From NCBI RefSeq assembly GCF_000710775.1, contig NZ_JOJP01000001.1, positions 1,193,825 to 1,257,824 on the forward strand: DNA of 64,000 bases, given 5' to 3'. Both the position numbers and the translations under genes were made by a program. Source of the DNA: Endozoicomonas elysicola. GTDB taxonomy: Bacteria > Pseudomonadota > Gammaproteobacteria > Pseudomonadales > Endozoicomonadaceae. The notes beneath the pieces were generated by a model. That model saw nothing but the letters and a program-made list of their open reading frames with translations. It searched no databases and had not been told where the DNA came from. This document shows, piece after piece, positions 1 through 9,462 of this stretch (positions are counted from its first letter, which is position 1; the number at the start of each line of letters is the position of its first letter).

Positions 1-1031
<1,031 letters not shown>

Positions 1032-1153
1032 ATAACGCCAAAGCGATTTAGAGTGTAGAGATACACAGCCATACGCAAGAGTGTGAAGCAAGAAGCAGCT
1101 TAAGACAGGATTCCGGAACTGAGAGCCGATAGGCTTTGAGTTCAACCAGTTAA

Positions 1154-1270
1154 GCCTGGCGACCATAGAAGGTTAGAACCACCTGATCCCATCCCGAACT
1201 CAGCAGTGAAATGACCGATCGCCGATGGTAGTGTGGGGCTTCCCCATGTGAGAGTAGGTCATCGCCAGGC
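1154..1270 (+). rRNA. rrf: 5S ribosomal RNA, first copy
   Basis: A 117-nt 5S rRNA, recognised by the core cctgatcccatcccgaactc and by the 5' and 3' ends pairing as helix I (gcctggcga with tcgccaggc). It lies 122 bp after the 23S end. That spacer contains no tRNA that I can recognise. The copy differs from the next 5S gene at several paired positions. Confidence 0.95.
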
Positions 1271-1317
1271 ACCAAATTCTATAATCTCTGAGCGTAAAGC
1301 TCGAAGATACCAGTTTA

Positions 1318-1434
1318 GTCTGAAGACCATAGAGCATTAGAACCACCTGATCCCATCCCGAACTCAGTAGTGAAATGATGCATCGCCGATGGTAGTGTGG
1401 GGCTTCCCCATGTGAGAGTAGGTCATCTTCAGGC
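1318..1434 (+). rRNA. rrf: 5S ribosomal RNA, second tandem copy
   Basis: A second 117-nt 5S gene, 47 bp after the first and same length. Helix I is gtctgaaga with tcttcaggc. Relative to copy one, the two GC pairs at positions 6-7 became AU pairs, and helix II changes from aggt/accg to gcat/atgc, so both arms changed together. The conserved loop sequences are unchanged, so this copy should fold and is probably functional. Confidence 0.93.
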
Positions 1435-1446
1435 ACAAAATACGAA

Positions 1447-1477
1447 CCCCCGATAGCAATGCTGTCGGGGGTTTTTT
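1447..1477 (+). terminator. rRNA operon intrinsic terminator
   Basis: An 11-bp stem (cccccgatagc with gctgtcggggg, one G-U pair), a 3-nt aat loop, then six T. It lies 12 bp after the second 5S gene, the expected end of the rrn transcript. Confidence 0.93.
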
Positions 1478-1596
1478 GTTTTTTAATCATTCTTTAATGG
1501 AGAGAAAGGCACTGCTCTGATCCCAATGCATTGAGCTCTGAATTCCACTGGCATATTATTCGTCGCACGATACTTAAATAAAAAAAGGAATGCTCG

Positions 1597-2980
1597 ATGT
1601 ATTGTCGTCGCATCTTATCCAGCCTGCTGCTCATTTCACTGCAGGCCAGCTGTAGATAATCTCTCCAAGGCCATTCGTTATCAGACCATCAGCCACCAGA
1701 ACCTCAATGCCATTGATTATGGTGTCTTTCTCAACTTTCATCAGTTTCTGGAAACCACCTACCCACGAGTTCTCAGTCAGCTAAAGAAAAAAATAATAGC
1801 TGACTATAGTCTTGTATACATCAGGCAGGGCAATAATTCAGGTCTTTCACCGGTTCTGTTTGATTCCCATTACGATGTTGTACCAATTGAACCAGGAACT
1901 GAGGATGACTGGCAGTATGCACCGTTTGCTGGAAGTGTAGCCGATGGATATTTGTGGGGTCGTGGTGCACTAGATGATAAGGCTTCAGTGATCTCAACAC
2001 TTGAGGCGGTAGAGCCTCTGTTAGCCGAAGGTTATGCTCCTGAGCGCACCATGGTATTTTCCTTTGGTCACGATGAAGAGATTGGCGGTCGTGACGGGGC
2101 GGCTAATATTGCTGCTTATCTCAAAGATCAGGGTTTCAATTTTGAATATGTTGTTGGTGAAGGCGGGCTGGTTGTAAATGGTCATCCAATGCTGCCAGAC
2201 AGCTCTCTTGCCATGATTGCACTGGCTGAAAAAAATTATGTCATATTAACCTTTAAAGCGACTGGGAATGGTGGACACTCTTCCATGCCCGTAAATAACA
2301 ATGCCATTGTCAATTTAAGCAAGGCCCTGACAACGCTTCATGAAAACCCATTCAAAGCAGAGCTGGTTAAGCCTGTGGCGGATATGTTGAAAGTAATGGG
2401 TGAGCATATTGGTGGTATTCAAGGTTTTATGATGAGAAACCAGTGGCTTAGTCAGGCCATTCTTTTGTCAGTGATGTCCGGAGATAAAACAAGCCAGTCG
2501 ATGGTTCGAACTACGACAGCGGTTACCATGATTAATGCAGGCATCAAAGAGAATGTGATTTCGCAAAAAGCAGAGGCAAAGGTCAACTTTCGTCTATTAC
2601 CTGGTACACCGGTTGAACAGCTGATCAACGATGTAGAAACTATGATTGATGATTCATCCATTGATATTTCTGCTGAGGACTGGAAAACCAGTCCTCCCAT
2701 TGCGGATATGAATGCTCCTGGCTATAGGCAGGTCAAATCGGCCATCAATGCAGTTCTGCCGGAAACGGTCGTCGTACCTGGCATGCTCACAGCAACCACC
2801 GACAGCCCTCACTACGCACCTGTTTCAGAGAATATTTACCGGTTTCACCCATTCAGTGTGGACATGGAACTCACGGGCTCCATTCATGGCACAAACGAGC
2901 GTATTTCCATAGAGAGTATCAATACAGCATTAGAACTCTCCAAGTCTTTAATCAAGGCATCCGGCAGTCCTGAGAGTTGA
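1597..2980 (+). pseudogene. M20 family metallopeptidase (PM20D1/carboxypeptidase-S type), apparent frameshift after the signal peptide
   Basis: From about 1655 one frame runs uninterrupted to 2980 and encodes an M20 zinc peptidase. Visible motifs are a first metal-binding DSHYDVVP, GRGALDDK with the bridging Asp, the catalytic GHDEEIGG, VGEGG, and late His residues in DSPHYAPVSENIYRFHP and SIHGTNER. The only plausible start is ATG 1597, preceded by aaaaaagga, and it encodes a good lipoprotein-like leader (MYCRRILSSLLLISLQASC). That frame reaches TAA at 1657-1659, one frame away from the enzyme. The leader-to-domain linker usual in this family is also missing, so a small deletion that lost both linker and frame is my inference. 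Alternatives are a sequencing error or use of a non-canonical internal start such as TTG 1952, which would remove the first metal ligand. Confidence 0.7.
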
Positions 2981-2996
2981 GTATAATAGACTGTGC

Positions 2997-3032
2997 TTGT
3001 CATCAGCTTCTGCTGACTGAAGCTGATGACAA
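2997..3032. terminator. Perfect 14-bp hairpin after the M20 gene
   Basis: Arms ttgtcatcagcttc and gaagctgatgacaa with an 8-nt loop, starting 17 bp after the M20 stop codon. No clean T tract follows on the + strand (aaattctt), so a termination role is likely but not certain. Confidence 0.5.
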
Positions 3033-3482
3033 AAATTCTTCATTTAAGTAAACAACGTAATCATTGAATCATGGATGATTGGGTAAGTTTGTTTATAAAT
3101 TTGTATTTGTAAAAATGGATACCGTATTTATTTAAAAGATAACACTGCTTTTCAAAATAACTAATTAACGGTCATGAAGATTGAGTTGATTAATGAATTC
3201 AATTGGGTTGTAAAGCGTTATTTTTAATGACTAAGAGAAAAGTAAACTGCTTTATGACTTGGCTCAGGGCAACGAGCAACGACATTGTGCAAGATTATTC
3301 AGTAACAAAGGTGTGTTCTGGCTACGGCGATGAAAAAACTGCATTTTGCACTGAATAAATCAACTGCCTTCTAAAGCCAATTATTAAAAGAACGACAAAA
3401 TCAGTTTATATCTGATGTGTAACAGCGTTCCATATATTTGAACACGCCGCTCTATTTTCTTAGCTCATGACGGTATGTTTAA
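3033..3482. other. 450-bp AT-rich intergenic region
   Basis: No gene is supported. The longest reading frame with an ATG is about 35 codons (3254-3358) without a convincing ribosome site. The region presumably holds the promoter of the downstream transporter, but I cannot pick boxes with confidence. Confidence 0.5.
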
Positions 3483-4886
3483 ATGACTTCGCAAAAAAAG
3501 ATTATCCCCATAGCGTTGGTATTTCTGGGGCTATTCTGCTTTCCTGAACTGGTCTTTCCTGAAGGTGTATTCTCAGTCCTTCAGCAACGGGTAATGGCCA
3601 TTTTTATTTTGGCTACTTTGTTGTGGGTCAGTGATGCAGTACCAGCTTTTGCCACTTCCCTGCTTATCATCATGCTACTGGTGCTGACAGCGTCAAACAG
3701 TGCTCCTTTTCCTCTCAGGGATGGCCTGGGAGAGGATATGCTGGCCTATACGACCATATTTAATAGTTTAGCGTCACCGGTGATTGTGCTTTTCCTGGGG
3801 GGATTCTTTATTGCCCTGGCTTGTGCCAAGTACAAAGTGGACATTAACCTTGCCCGCGTTTTGTTAAAACCATTTGGTCAAAAGTATGAAATAGTGATGC
3901 TTGGTGTGATGATCATCACAGCCATCTTCTCCATGTTTATGAGCAATACTGCAACCAGTGTCATGATGTTAACCATTATGACGCCACTGGTTGCCAGAAT
4001 GGATAGTCAGGATCCCGGCTGTCGCGCTATGGTTCTGAGTATTCCCATCGCAGCTAACCTTGGGGGGATGGGGACTCCTATTGGTACGCCGCCCAATGCT
4101 ATCGCTTTCCGTTACTTTGTCGGTGAACATGCATTGTCGTTTGGTGGCTGGATGCTGTTTGCAGTACCGATTACCGTCATTATGATTGCATTCAGTTGGT
4201 GGTTACTGCAGAAAATGTATCCATCCAGCGGTGGTGATCTGGATGTTCAGATTGATGGTCGTTTTGAGAAGGGCTTAAAGCCTTATATTGTCTATATCAC
4301 CATGGCGTTGACTATCCTGTTATGGATGTTCTCCAGTGTTCATGGCATTAACGCTTATGCAGTTGCCATTATTCCGGTAGCCGTATTCAGCCTCTGCGGT
4401 ATTGTGGATAAGCACGATCTGAAACATATCAGCTGGGACGTTCTCTGGTTACTGGCCGGTGGTATCGCGATTGGTACTGCACTTGCTTCTTCCGGTTTGG
4501 CAGAGCTTATTGTCAGTATGGTGCCTTTTGAGGAGTTTGGAGCCGTCAGCATTATCCTGGGCATCAGTATACTGTGTATGGTCATGGCGACCTTTATGTC
4601 CCATACGGCAACAGCCAACCTGTTGATGCCTATTGCTATCTCCATGTCTACATCTGTGGCCAGTATTGAGGAAATGGGTGGACTTGTGGTTATTGGAACC
4701 GCAGTTGCCCTGGCATCTTCACTGGGTATGGGATTGCCAATCAGCACCCCTCCAAATGCTCTGGCCCATGCGACAGGTTTAGTTGATACCAAAGACTTTA
4801 TCAAAACAGCTCAGATTCTGAGCCCATTGGGGGTTCTATTGATCTTTGCGGTACTGATGCTGATGACCTGGATGGGCTTCTTTTAA
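3483..4886 (+). CDS. SLC13/DASS family sodium:anion (dicarboxylate-type) symporter
   Basis: A 467-residue inner-membrane protein with about 11-12 hydrophobic segments and the duplicated DASS signature. The first repeat has SNTATSVMML and GTPIGTPPNAIAF; the second has SHTATANLLMPIA and GLPISTPPNALAHATG. Characterised members (for example VcINDY) import succinate, malate or related anions with sodium through the SNT and TPP loops of the two hairpins. In this copy the Asn of the second SNT is His (codon at 4602-4604), unlike the paralogue at 5242-6657. A small ABM protein follows after 15 bp, probably cotranscribed. Substrate is not determined by sequence; a carboxylate is likely. Confidence 0.9.
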   Translation: MTSQKKIIPIALVFLGLFCFPELVFPEGVFSVLQQRVMAIFILATLLWVSDAVPAFATSLLIIMLLVLTASNSAPFPLRDGLGEDMLAYTTIFNSLASPVIVLFLGGFFIALACAKYKVDINLARVLLKPFGQKYEIVMLGVMIITAIFSMFMSNTATSVMMLTIMTPLVARMDSQDPGCRAMVLSIPIAANLGGMGTPIGTPPNAIAFRYFVGEHALSFGGWMLFAVPITVIMIAFSWWLLQKMYPSSGGDLDVQIDGRFEKGLKPYIVYITMALTILLWMFSSVHGINAYAVAIIPVAVFSLCGIVDKHDLKHISWDVLWLLAGGIAIGTALASSGLAELIVSMVPFEEFGAVSIILGISILCMVMATFMSHTATANLLMPIAISMSTSVASIEEMGGLVVIGTAVALASSLGMGLPISTPPNALAHATGLVDTKDFIKTAQILSPLGVLLIFAVLMLMTWMGFF

Positions 4887-4901
4887 GGGGGAGTATCATT
4901 C

Positions 4902-5210
4902 ATGTATGCGGTGATCTTTGAAGTGGAAATAAAACCCGGTTGCCAGGATAGTTACTTGGCGCTGGGTGCAAAGATGCGGGAAAAACTTGCCAACTATTCG
5001 GGTTTTATATCAGCAGAGCGTTTTGGCAGCCTGACTAATGAAGGAAAAGTTTGCAGTCTTTCCTTCTGGGAGAGTAAAGAAGCGATATATCAATGGAAAC
5101 AGGATATGAGCCACATGCTTTGTCAGCAAGATGGCAGAGACCACTTATTCAGTGATTACCGGATTCGTATTGCTAAAGTGGAAAAGGACTATAGGATGAC
5201 AGCCCCATGA
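4902..5210 (+). CDS. Antibiotic biosynthesis monooxygenase (ABM) domain protein
   Basis: A 102-residue single-domain dimeric alpha/beta-barrel ferredoxin-like protein. The start MYAVIFEVEIKPG and the later SLSFWESKEAIYQWK are typical of the ABM/YgiN-like family, whose members include haem- or quinol-degrading and cofactor-free oxygenases as well as proteins of unknown role. ATG 4902 has a purine-rich aagggggag upstream. It sits 15 bp behind a DASS transporter, so a role linked to uptake of that anion is an inference only. No catalytic residue can be assigned. Confidence 0.8.
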   Translation: MYAVIFEVEIKPGCQDSYLALGAKMREKLANYSGFISAERFGSLTNEGKVCSLSFWESKEAIYQWKQDMSHMLCQQDGRDHLFSDYRIRIAKVEKDYRMTAP

Positions 5211-5221
5211 TAGGGGCTGTC
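5198..5221. terminator. Hairpin overlapping the end of the ABM gene
   Basis: Nine-bp perfect stem gacagcccc / ggggctgtc with a 6-nt loop that contains the ABM stop codon. It lies between two convergent genes. No T tract follows on +, so this may be a transcript-stabilising or bidirectional stop hairpin. Confidence 0.5.
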
Positions 5222-5241
5222 AAAAATAGCCAGACTTTTGA

Positions 5242-6657
5242 TTAGAAGTAACCCGCTACACCCAGTAGGGTAATGACTGAAAAGATCAGTACTACGCCAA
5301 GGGTACTGATGAACTTACCGGTTTTGATAAAGTCTCTGCTGGCAACCATCCCAGTAGCATGTGCCAAAGCATTGGGCGGTGTACTGATTGGTAGTGACAT
5401 ACCCATTGAAGCGGAAAGTGCGACACAGATCACCATGAGGCTGATACCTCCGTAGTTTTCCAACCCGCTCAGAACCGTCGCGACAGAAACCGCAATGGGC
5501 ATCAGCAGGTTGGCTGTAGCGGTATTTGACATAAACGTCGCCATCACCATTGATACAACGGCCATGAGGAATAAAACAACAAAAGTGCCCATGGTATCAA
5601 AGGGAATGGTCTGAACAATGGCTCGAGCCAGGCCGCTTTTCTCAAGGGCATAACCTAGGGCAATACCACCGGCAATCAGCCAGAGCACATCCCAGTTGAT
5701 CTTTTTGATGTCGTTTGTATCAATGATGCCAGACAGTGAGAAAACAATAACGGGGAGTAAGGCGACCGTATAAGAGTTTACGCCGTGAATGCTGGAGGTT
5801 GTCCAGAGAAGTACAGTCGCCGCTGTCGTTGCATAAACGAGCCAGGCTTTTGGCGACCTTTCAAAAGTACATTCGATTTTAACGGCAAGCTCTTTGATAT
5901 TGCCTGGGTATAGTTTGCGGAGTAGCACCCAGGCAATCATGATCAAAGCAATCGCCATCGGAATGGCAAACAGCATCCATTCGCCAAAAGTAATGGCATG
6001 CTCTCCGGTTAAATAACGAAAAGCAATGGCGTTTGGTGGGGTGCCAATTGGCGTTCCAATACCGCCAATATTTGCCGCGATAGGCACGGCAAGAATGATG
6101 CCTTTCACACCATTATCTGTGGTGTCTACGTTGGCCAGCAGTGGGGTCAGCAATGTGAGCATCATGGCTGTAGTAGCTGTATTGCTCATAAACATGGAAA
6201 AGAAAGCGGTAATCCCCATAAGGCCAAGCATTACTTTCTTGTAATCACTGCCAATGGGCTTTAGCAGCACTCTGGCCAAGTTAATATCCAACTTGTACTT
6301 GGTTGCAGCAATCGCAATAAAGAATCCGCCAAGGAATAAGACAACCACTGGCGCCGCCAGACTGCTGAGAATCTCTTTGTAATTCAGCATATCCTCCGGG
6401 CTTAATGCTTCTCTGAGGAAGTAGGGGCTGGTATTGGAAACGGTAATGGAGAGTAACCCCAGAATAAGCAAAGATGTTGCGTACGCGGGGACAGCTTCAG
6501 ACACCCATAACAGGGTAGCCATCAGGAAAATAGCTAAAACCCGCTGCTGCTCAATAGTGATATTGGCAATGGGGATAAAGTCAGCGGGAAGAAAGAACAG
6601 GCAGAAAAATGAGGCTGCAATCAGCAACAGCTTGATGGTGCGAGACATAGACGTCAT
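5242..6657 (-). CDS. SLC13/DASS family sodium:anion symporter (paralogue)
   Basis: A 471-residue membrane protein clearly paralogous to the product of 3483-4886. They share ATLLWVSEAVPAYATSLLI-like stretches, the GTPIGTPPNAIAF loop and the PISTPPNALAHATG loop. Here both halves keep the canonical SNT motif (SNTATTAMML and SNTATANLLMPIA), so ion coordination should be standard. It is convergent to the ABM gene with 31 bp between the stops. ATG 6657 is preceded by aaagg; an in-frame ATG at 6648 is possible. It probably imports a C4-type dicarboxylate or similar anion; specificity cannot be read from sequence. Confidence 0.9.
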   Translation of the reverse strand: MTSMSRTIKLLLIAASFFCLFFLPADFIPIANITIEQQRVLAIFLMATLLWVSEAVPAYATSLLILGLLSITVSNTSPYFLREALSPEDMLNYKEILSSLAAPVVVLFLGGFFIAIAATKYKLDINLARVLLKPIGSDYKKVMLGLMGITAFFSMFMSNTATTAMMLTLLTPLLANVDTTDNGVKGIILAVPIAANIGGIGTPIGTPPNAIAFRYLTGEHAITFGEWMLFAIPMAIALIMIAWVLLRKLYPGNIKELAVKIECTFERSPKAWLVYATTAATVLLWTTSSIHGVNSYTVALLPVIVFSLSGIIDTNDIKKINWDVLWLIAGGIALGYALEKSGLARAIVQTIPFDTMGTFVVLFLMAVVSMVMATFMSNTATANLLMPIAVSVATVLSGLENYGGISLMVICVALSASMGMSLPISTPPNALAHATGMVASRDFIKTGKFISTLGVVLIFSVITLLGVAGYF

Positions 6658-6808
6658 TGACCTTTGATCAGTTTAAAATTCTTAGTGCTGCTTATGATGC
6701 ATTAATGACGTACCGAACATACTGAAGCAGGTCAATGAAAAATGATTTTCAAAATGTGGCTGCTATTTGAGCAGGTGTCTGGGATGAATCATGGCAGGGA
6801 TGCAGTGA

Positions 6809-8044
6809 TCAAAGGTTGGGTTTAGGCGGGGAGATGGGTTGCCTCGTTAACCATTCCTGCTCCCACTGAGAGAGCGCTTCTGCAGGCATGGGTTTCGCTA
6901 TGAAGTAACCCTGTGCAAGGTCACAGTTAAGTTCGTGAAGTAACTGCCAGTCTTCGACTGTTTCAACACCTTCTGCAACAGTTTGCATATTCAGATTGTG
7001 AGCAAGACTGATATTGGCTTCAACAATGGCCTTATGGGTTTTGTCATGGCAGGCATTGGAAACAAAAGAGCGATCAATTTTCAATTCACTGAAGGGGATT
7101 CGGTTTAACTGCTGCATACTGGAATAGCCGGTACCAAAATCATCAATGGAGAGTGAAAAGCCGTGTAGTTTGAACCGGGCCAGAGTTTCCAGAGAGAGCG
7201 CTGCATTTTGAATCAGGCTGCTTTCAGTAATTTCCAGGGTTAACAGTTCTGGGGGGATGTTCAGATCCCGTGTCTTTTGAATCAGCATATCTGGCAGATC
7301 GGTATTGCTCAGGATGGCTGCGGAGAGATTAACACCTACTGCAATATTTCTTCCCTGCTCACACCAGAGGCGAACCTGGTCAAGTGCCAGATCAATCATT
7401 TTTATGGTCATTGGTGCAATCAGGCCAGAACTTTCCATCATGGGGATAAAGTGCACCGGATTAACTACACCGATCTCTGGGTGGTGCCAGCGGGCCAGTG
7501 CTTCGACGGAGACCATCCGCCCACTTTTCAGTAGCACTTTTGGCTGATAGTAGAGGACAAACTGGTCGTCATTAATGGCTTTGTCCAGCTCATCTTCATC
7601 AAACGTTAGCTCTTTGGGTATTGCTGGTTGAGCGATGTTGGCGGTCTGTTCGACAAAGTAGAGCTCAAGCAGCTCTCTGAGGCGGTTGCGTGACATTGGT
7701 TTTGACATATGACCAAGCACCACAAGACCATGTGCCATTGCCATATCTTCGACGGTACGGATCAGTGCTGCATCCATGGCACTGAGCACTATGACCCCTT
7801 GAGCGAGGTTTTGCTCAGCCAGGTGACGGATGAACTGGATGCCATCCATGCCTGGCATATCAAGGTCGCAGATAACAATATCCACGGCGCCTCTATCTTT
7901 CAGGAACTTCAATGCCTGCTCACTGCCCTCTGCAGTAAGTAACCTTCCTACGTTAAGGCCAGACACTGTCTGCTCTGCCACCATACGCTGGAAAGGGTGA
8001 TCTTCTAAAATGAGGATACTAAGGGAGCTTATTCTGCTGTCCAT
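6809..8044 (-). CDS. Response regulator with EAL domain (c-di-GMP phosphodiesterase, RocR-like)
   Basis: 411 residues in two domains. Residues 8-125 form a receiver domain (LILEDHP acidic pocket, phosphoacceptor D60 in CDLDMPGMDG, Lys in MSKPMS). Residues about 145-395 form an EAL phosphodiesterase domain with EALARW, LEITES, DDFGTGYSS, KIDRSFV and AEGVE, the metal and catalytic residues of active enzymes. It should hydrolyse c-di-GMP under control of phosphorylation by an unlinked kinase; none is encoded nearby. The architecture is that of Pseudomonas RocR. I use ATG 8044 rather than a TTG two codons upstream; no strong ribosome site precedes either. Confidence 0.9.
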   Translation of the reverse strand: MDSRISSLSILILEDHPFQRMVAEQTVSGLNVGRLLTAEGSEQALKFLKDRGAVDIVICDLDMPGMDGIQFIRHLAEQNLAQGVIVLSAMDAALIRTVEDMAMAHGLVVLGHMSKPMSRNRLRELLELYFVEQTANIAQPAIPKELTFDEDELDKAINDDQFVLYYQPKVLLKSGRMVSVEALARWHHPEIGVVNPVHFIPMMESSGLIAPMTIKMIDLALDQVRLWCEQGRNIAVGVNLSAAILSNTDLPDMLIQKTRDLNIPPELLTLEITESSLIQNAALSLETLARFKLHGFSLSIDDFGTGYSSMQQLNRIPFSELKIDRSFVSNACHDKTHKAIVEANISLAHNLNMQTVAEGVETVEDWQLLHELNCDLAQGYFIAKPMPAEALSQWEQEWLTRQPISPPKPNL

Positions 8045-8152
8045 GTCCAAGCCGATATTGAAAGTAGTTCCTATCCTATTAAAGTATGGCGTATTGGACA
8101 GTATGAGGAAGGGTTTTTTAGTAATATTTGACCAACGGAACGTTGAGAGCAG

Positions 8153-8178
8153 TATCAGAAGGGAAGTCCCTTCTGATA
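8153..8178. terminator. Perfect 12-bp hairpin downstream of the binding-protein gene
   Basis: Arms tatcagaaggga and tcccttctgata around a 2-nt centre, 15 bp past the stop of the leftward gene at 8194. It probably ends that transcript, although the following bases on the minus strand are only moderately T-rich. Confidence 0.55.
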
Positions 8179-8193
8179 ACTCGTTGAAAAATA

Positions 8194-9300
8194 TCAGGTT
8201 CCAGACTTGATTCTAGACCACTCACGGGTGATATAGCGCTTCAGTTTGCCTGGCAGCTCTTTGAAAACAAAAAGCTTTTCCATGGTTTCCTCTGATGGGA
8301 AAACGCCTGGGTCATTGGCAATACCGGGCTCTACGAATGCCTTTGATGCCGGGTTAGGATTACCATAAGTGACGTAGTTGGTTACATCTGCAATAACCTC
8401 AGGCTCCATCAGGTAGTTCAGCATCTTATGTGCGGCGTCTTTATGCTTTGAATCCTTGGGAATGGCCAGCATATCAAACCACATGGGAGCCCCTTCTTTG
8501 GGCACAACATAGCGGATGTCGAGACCATTATTCGCTTCTTTTGCCCGGTCACGAGCCATCATCATGTCGCCAGACCAGCCCAGGGCAACACAGATATCAC
8601 CGTTGGCCAGATCTGAAAGAGAACGGACTGAATTGTAATAGGTAATGTAAGGCGCTACGGCTTTCATCCGCTCGACGGCTTTTTTATAATCCCCCATCTT
8701 CAGGCTGTCACCGGGAATACCCAGATAGGTCATGACAGAAGGAAGAACTTCGCTGGGGGCATCCAGAAATGCAACGCCACACTTTTGCAGCTTCTTCATA
8801 TTTTCAGGTTCGAGAATCAGAGCCCAGCTGTCAACCGGCGCGTCTTTGCCAAGAACCTTTTCTACCGCTGCCTTATTGTAACCAATACCTGTGGTGCCCC
8901 AGAGATAAGGGATGCCGTAGGTATTGCCCTCATCAAAGTTATCCGAGATCGCCTTCATAATGACGGGATCCAGATTTTTCAGGTTGGGGAGCTTGGACTT
9001 ATCCAGTGGTTCGTAAACGCCAGCCCGAATCTGCGTTTTATAAAAGTCATGGGAAGGAGAGACCAGATCGAAACCGCTTCGTCCTGAGAGTAATTTGCCT
9101 TCAAGAACTTCGTTGCTGTCATAAACGTCATAAACAACGTTGATGCCCGTTTTCTGTGAAAAATTCTTGATCGTGTCTTCAGCAATATAATCGCTCCAGT
9201 TATAGAAATAGAGCTTCTCAGCTTTTTTGTCTGAAGTGTTATCTGAGGCCTGGAGCTGGGCTGCACAGAGCAGTGCGGCGACGATGAACAACTTTTTCAT
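8194..9300 (-). CDS. Periplasmic spermidine/putrescine-type solute-binding protein (PotF/SpuD-like)
   Basis: 368 residues from ATG 9300. An N-terminal signal peptide (MKKLFIVAALLCAAQLQA) is followed by a type-2 periplasmic binding fold with family hallmarks YFYNWSDYIAEDTI, YDSNEVLEGKLL, LVSPSHDF, IPYLWGTTGIGYN and CVALGWSGD. Aromatic residues such as the W of NWSDY and the ALGWSGD motif line the polyamine pocket in PotF. An upstream in-frame extension to 9468 exists but has no leader logic and is rejected. No PotG, PotH or PotI genes are adjacent, so it is an orphan receptor that must use a transporter encoded elsewhere or act as a sensor. Confidence 0.9.
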   Translation of the reverse strand: MKKLFIVAALLCAAQLQASDNTSDKKAEKLYFYNWSDYIAEDTIKNFSQKTGINVVYDVYDSNEVLEGKLLSGRSGFDLVSPSHDFYKTQIRAGVYEPLDKSKLPNLKNLDPVIMKAISDNFDEGNTYGIPYLWGTTGIGYNKAAVEKVLGKDAPVDSWALILEPENMKKLQKCGVAFLDAPSEVLPSVMTYLGIPGDSLKMGDYKKAVERMKAVAPYITYYNSVRSLSDLANGDICVALGWSGDMMMARDRAKEANNGLDIRYVVPKEGAPMWFDMLAIPKDSKHKDAAHKMLNYLMEPEVIADVTNYVTYGNPNPASKAFVEPGIANDPGVFPSEETMEKLFVFKELPGKLKRYITREWSRIKSGT

Positions 9301-9462
9301 AAGCGTGCCGTAAACCTTTGACAAGGGGATAATTGGGAGCGCGATTATATAGCAGCAACCATGTTCTACAAGAGTTCCACGGCCCTTATTCGCAGAATCT
9401 CGGGCAGAGAAACTAATTCCTGCGATACTGAACAAGGTTGTTATCGGTTTGAGACTAAGTTG

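Noticed and set aside
3254-3358. 35-codon frame before the first DASS gene
   Set aside because: Too short, no ribosome site and no recognisable sequence.
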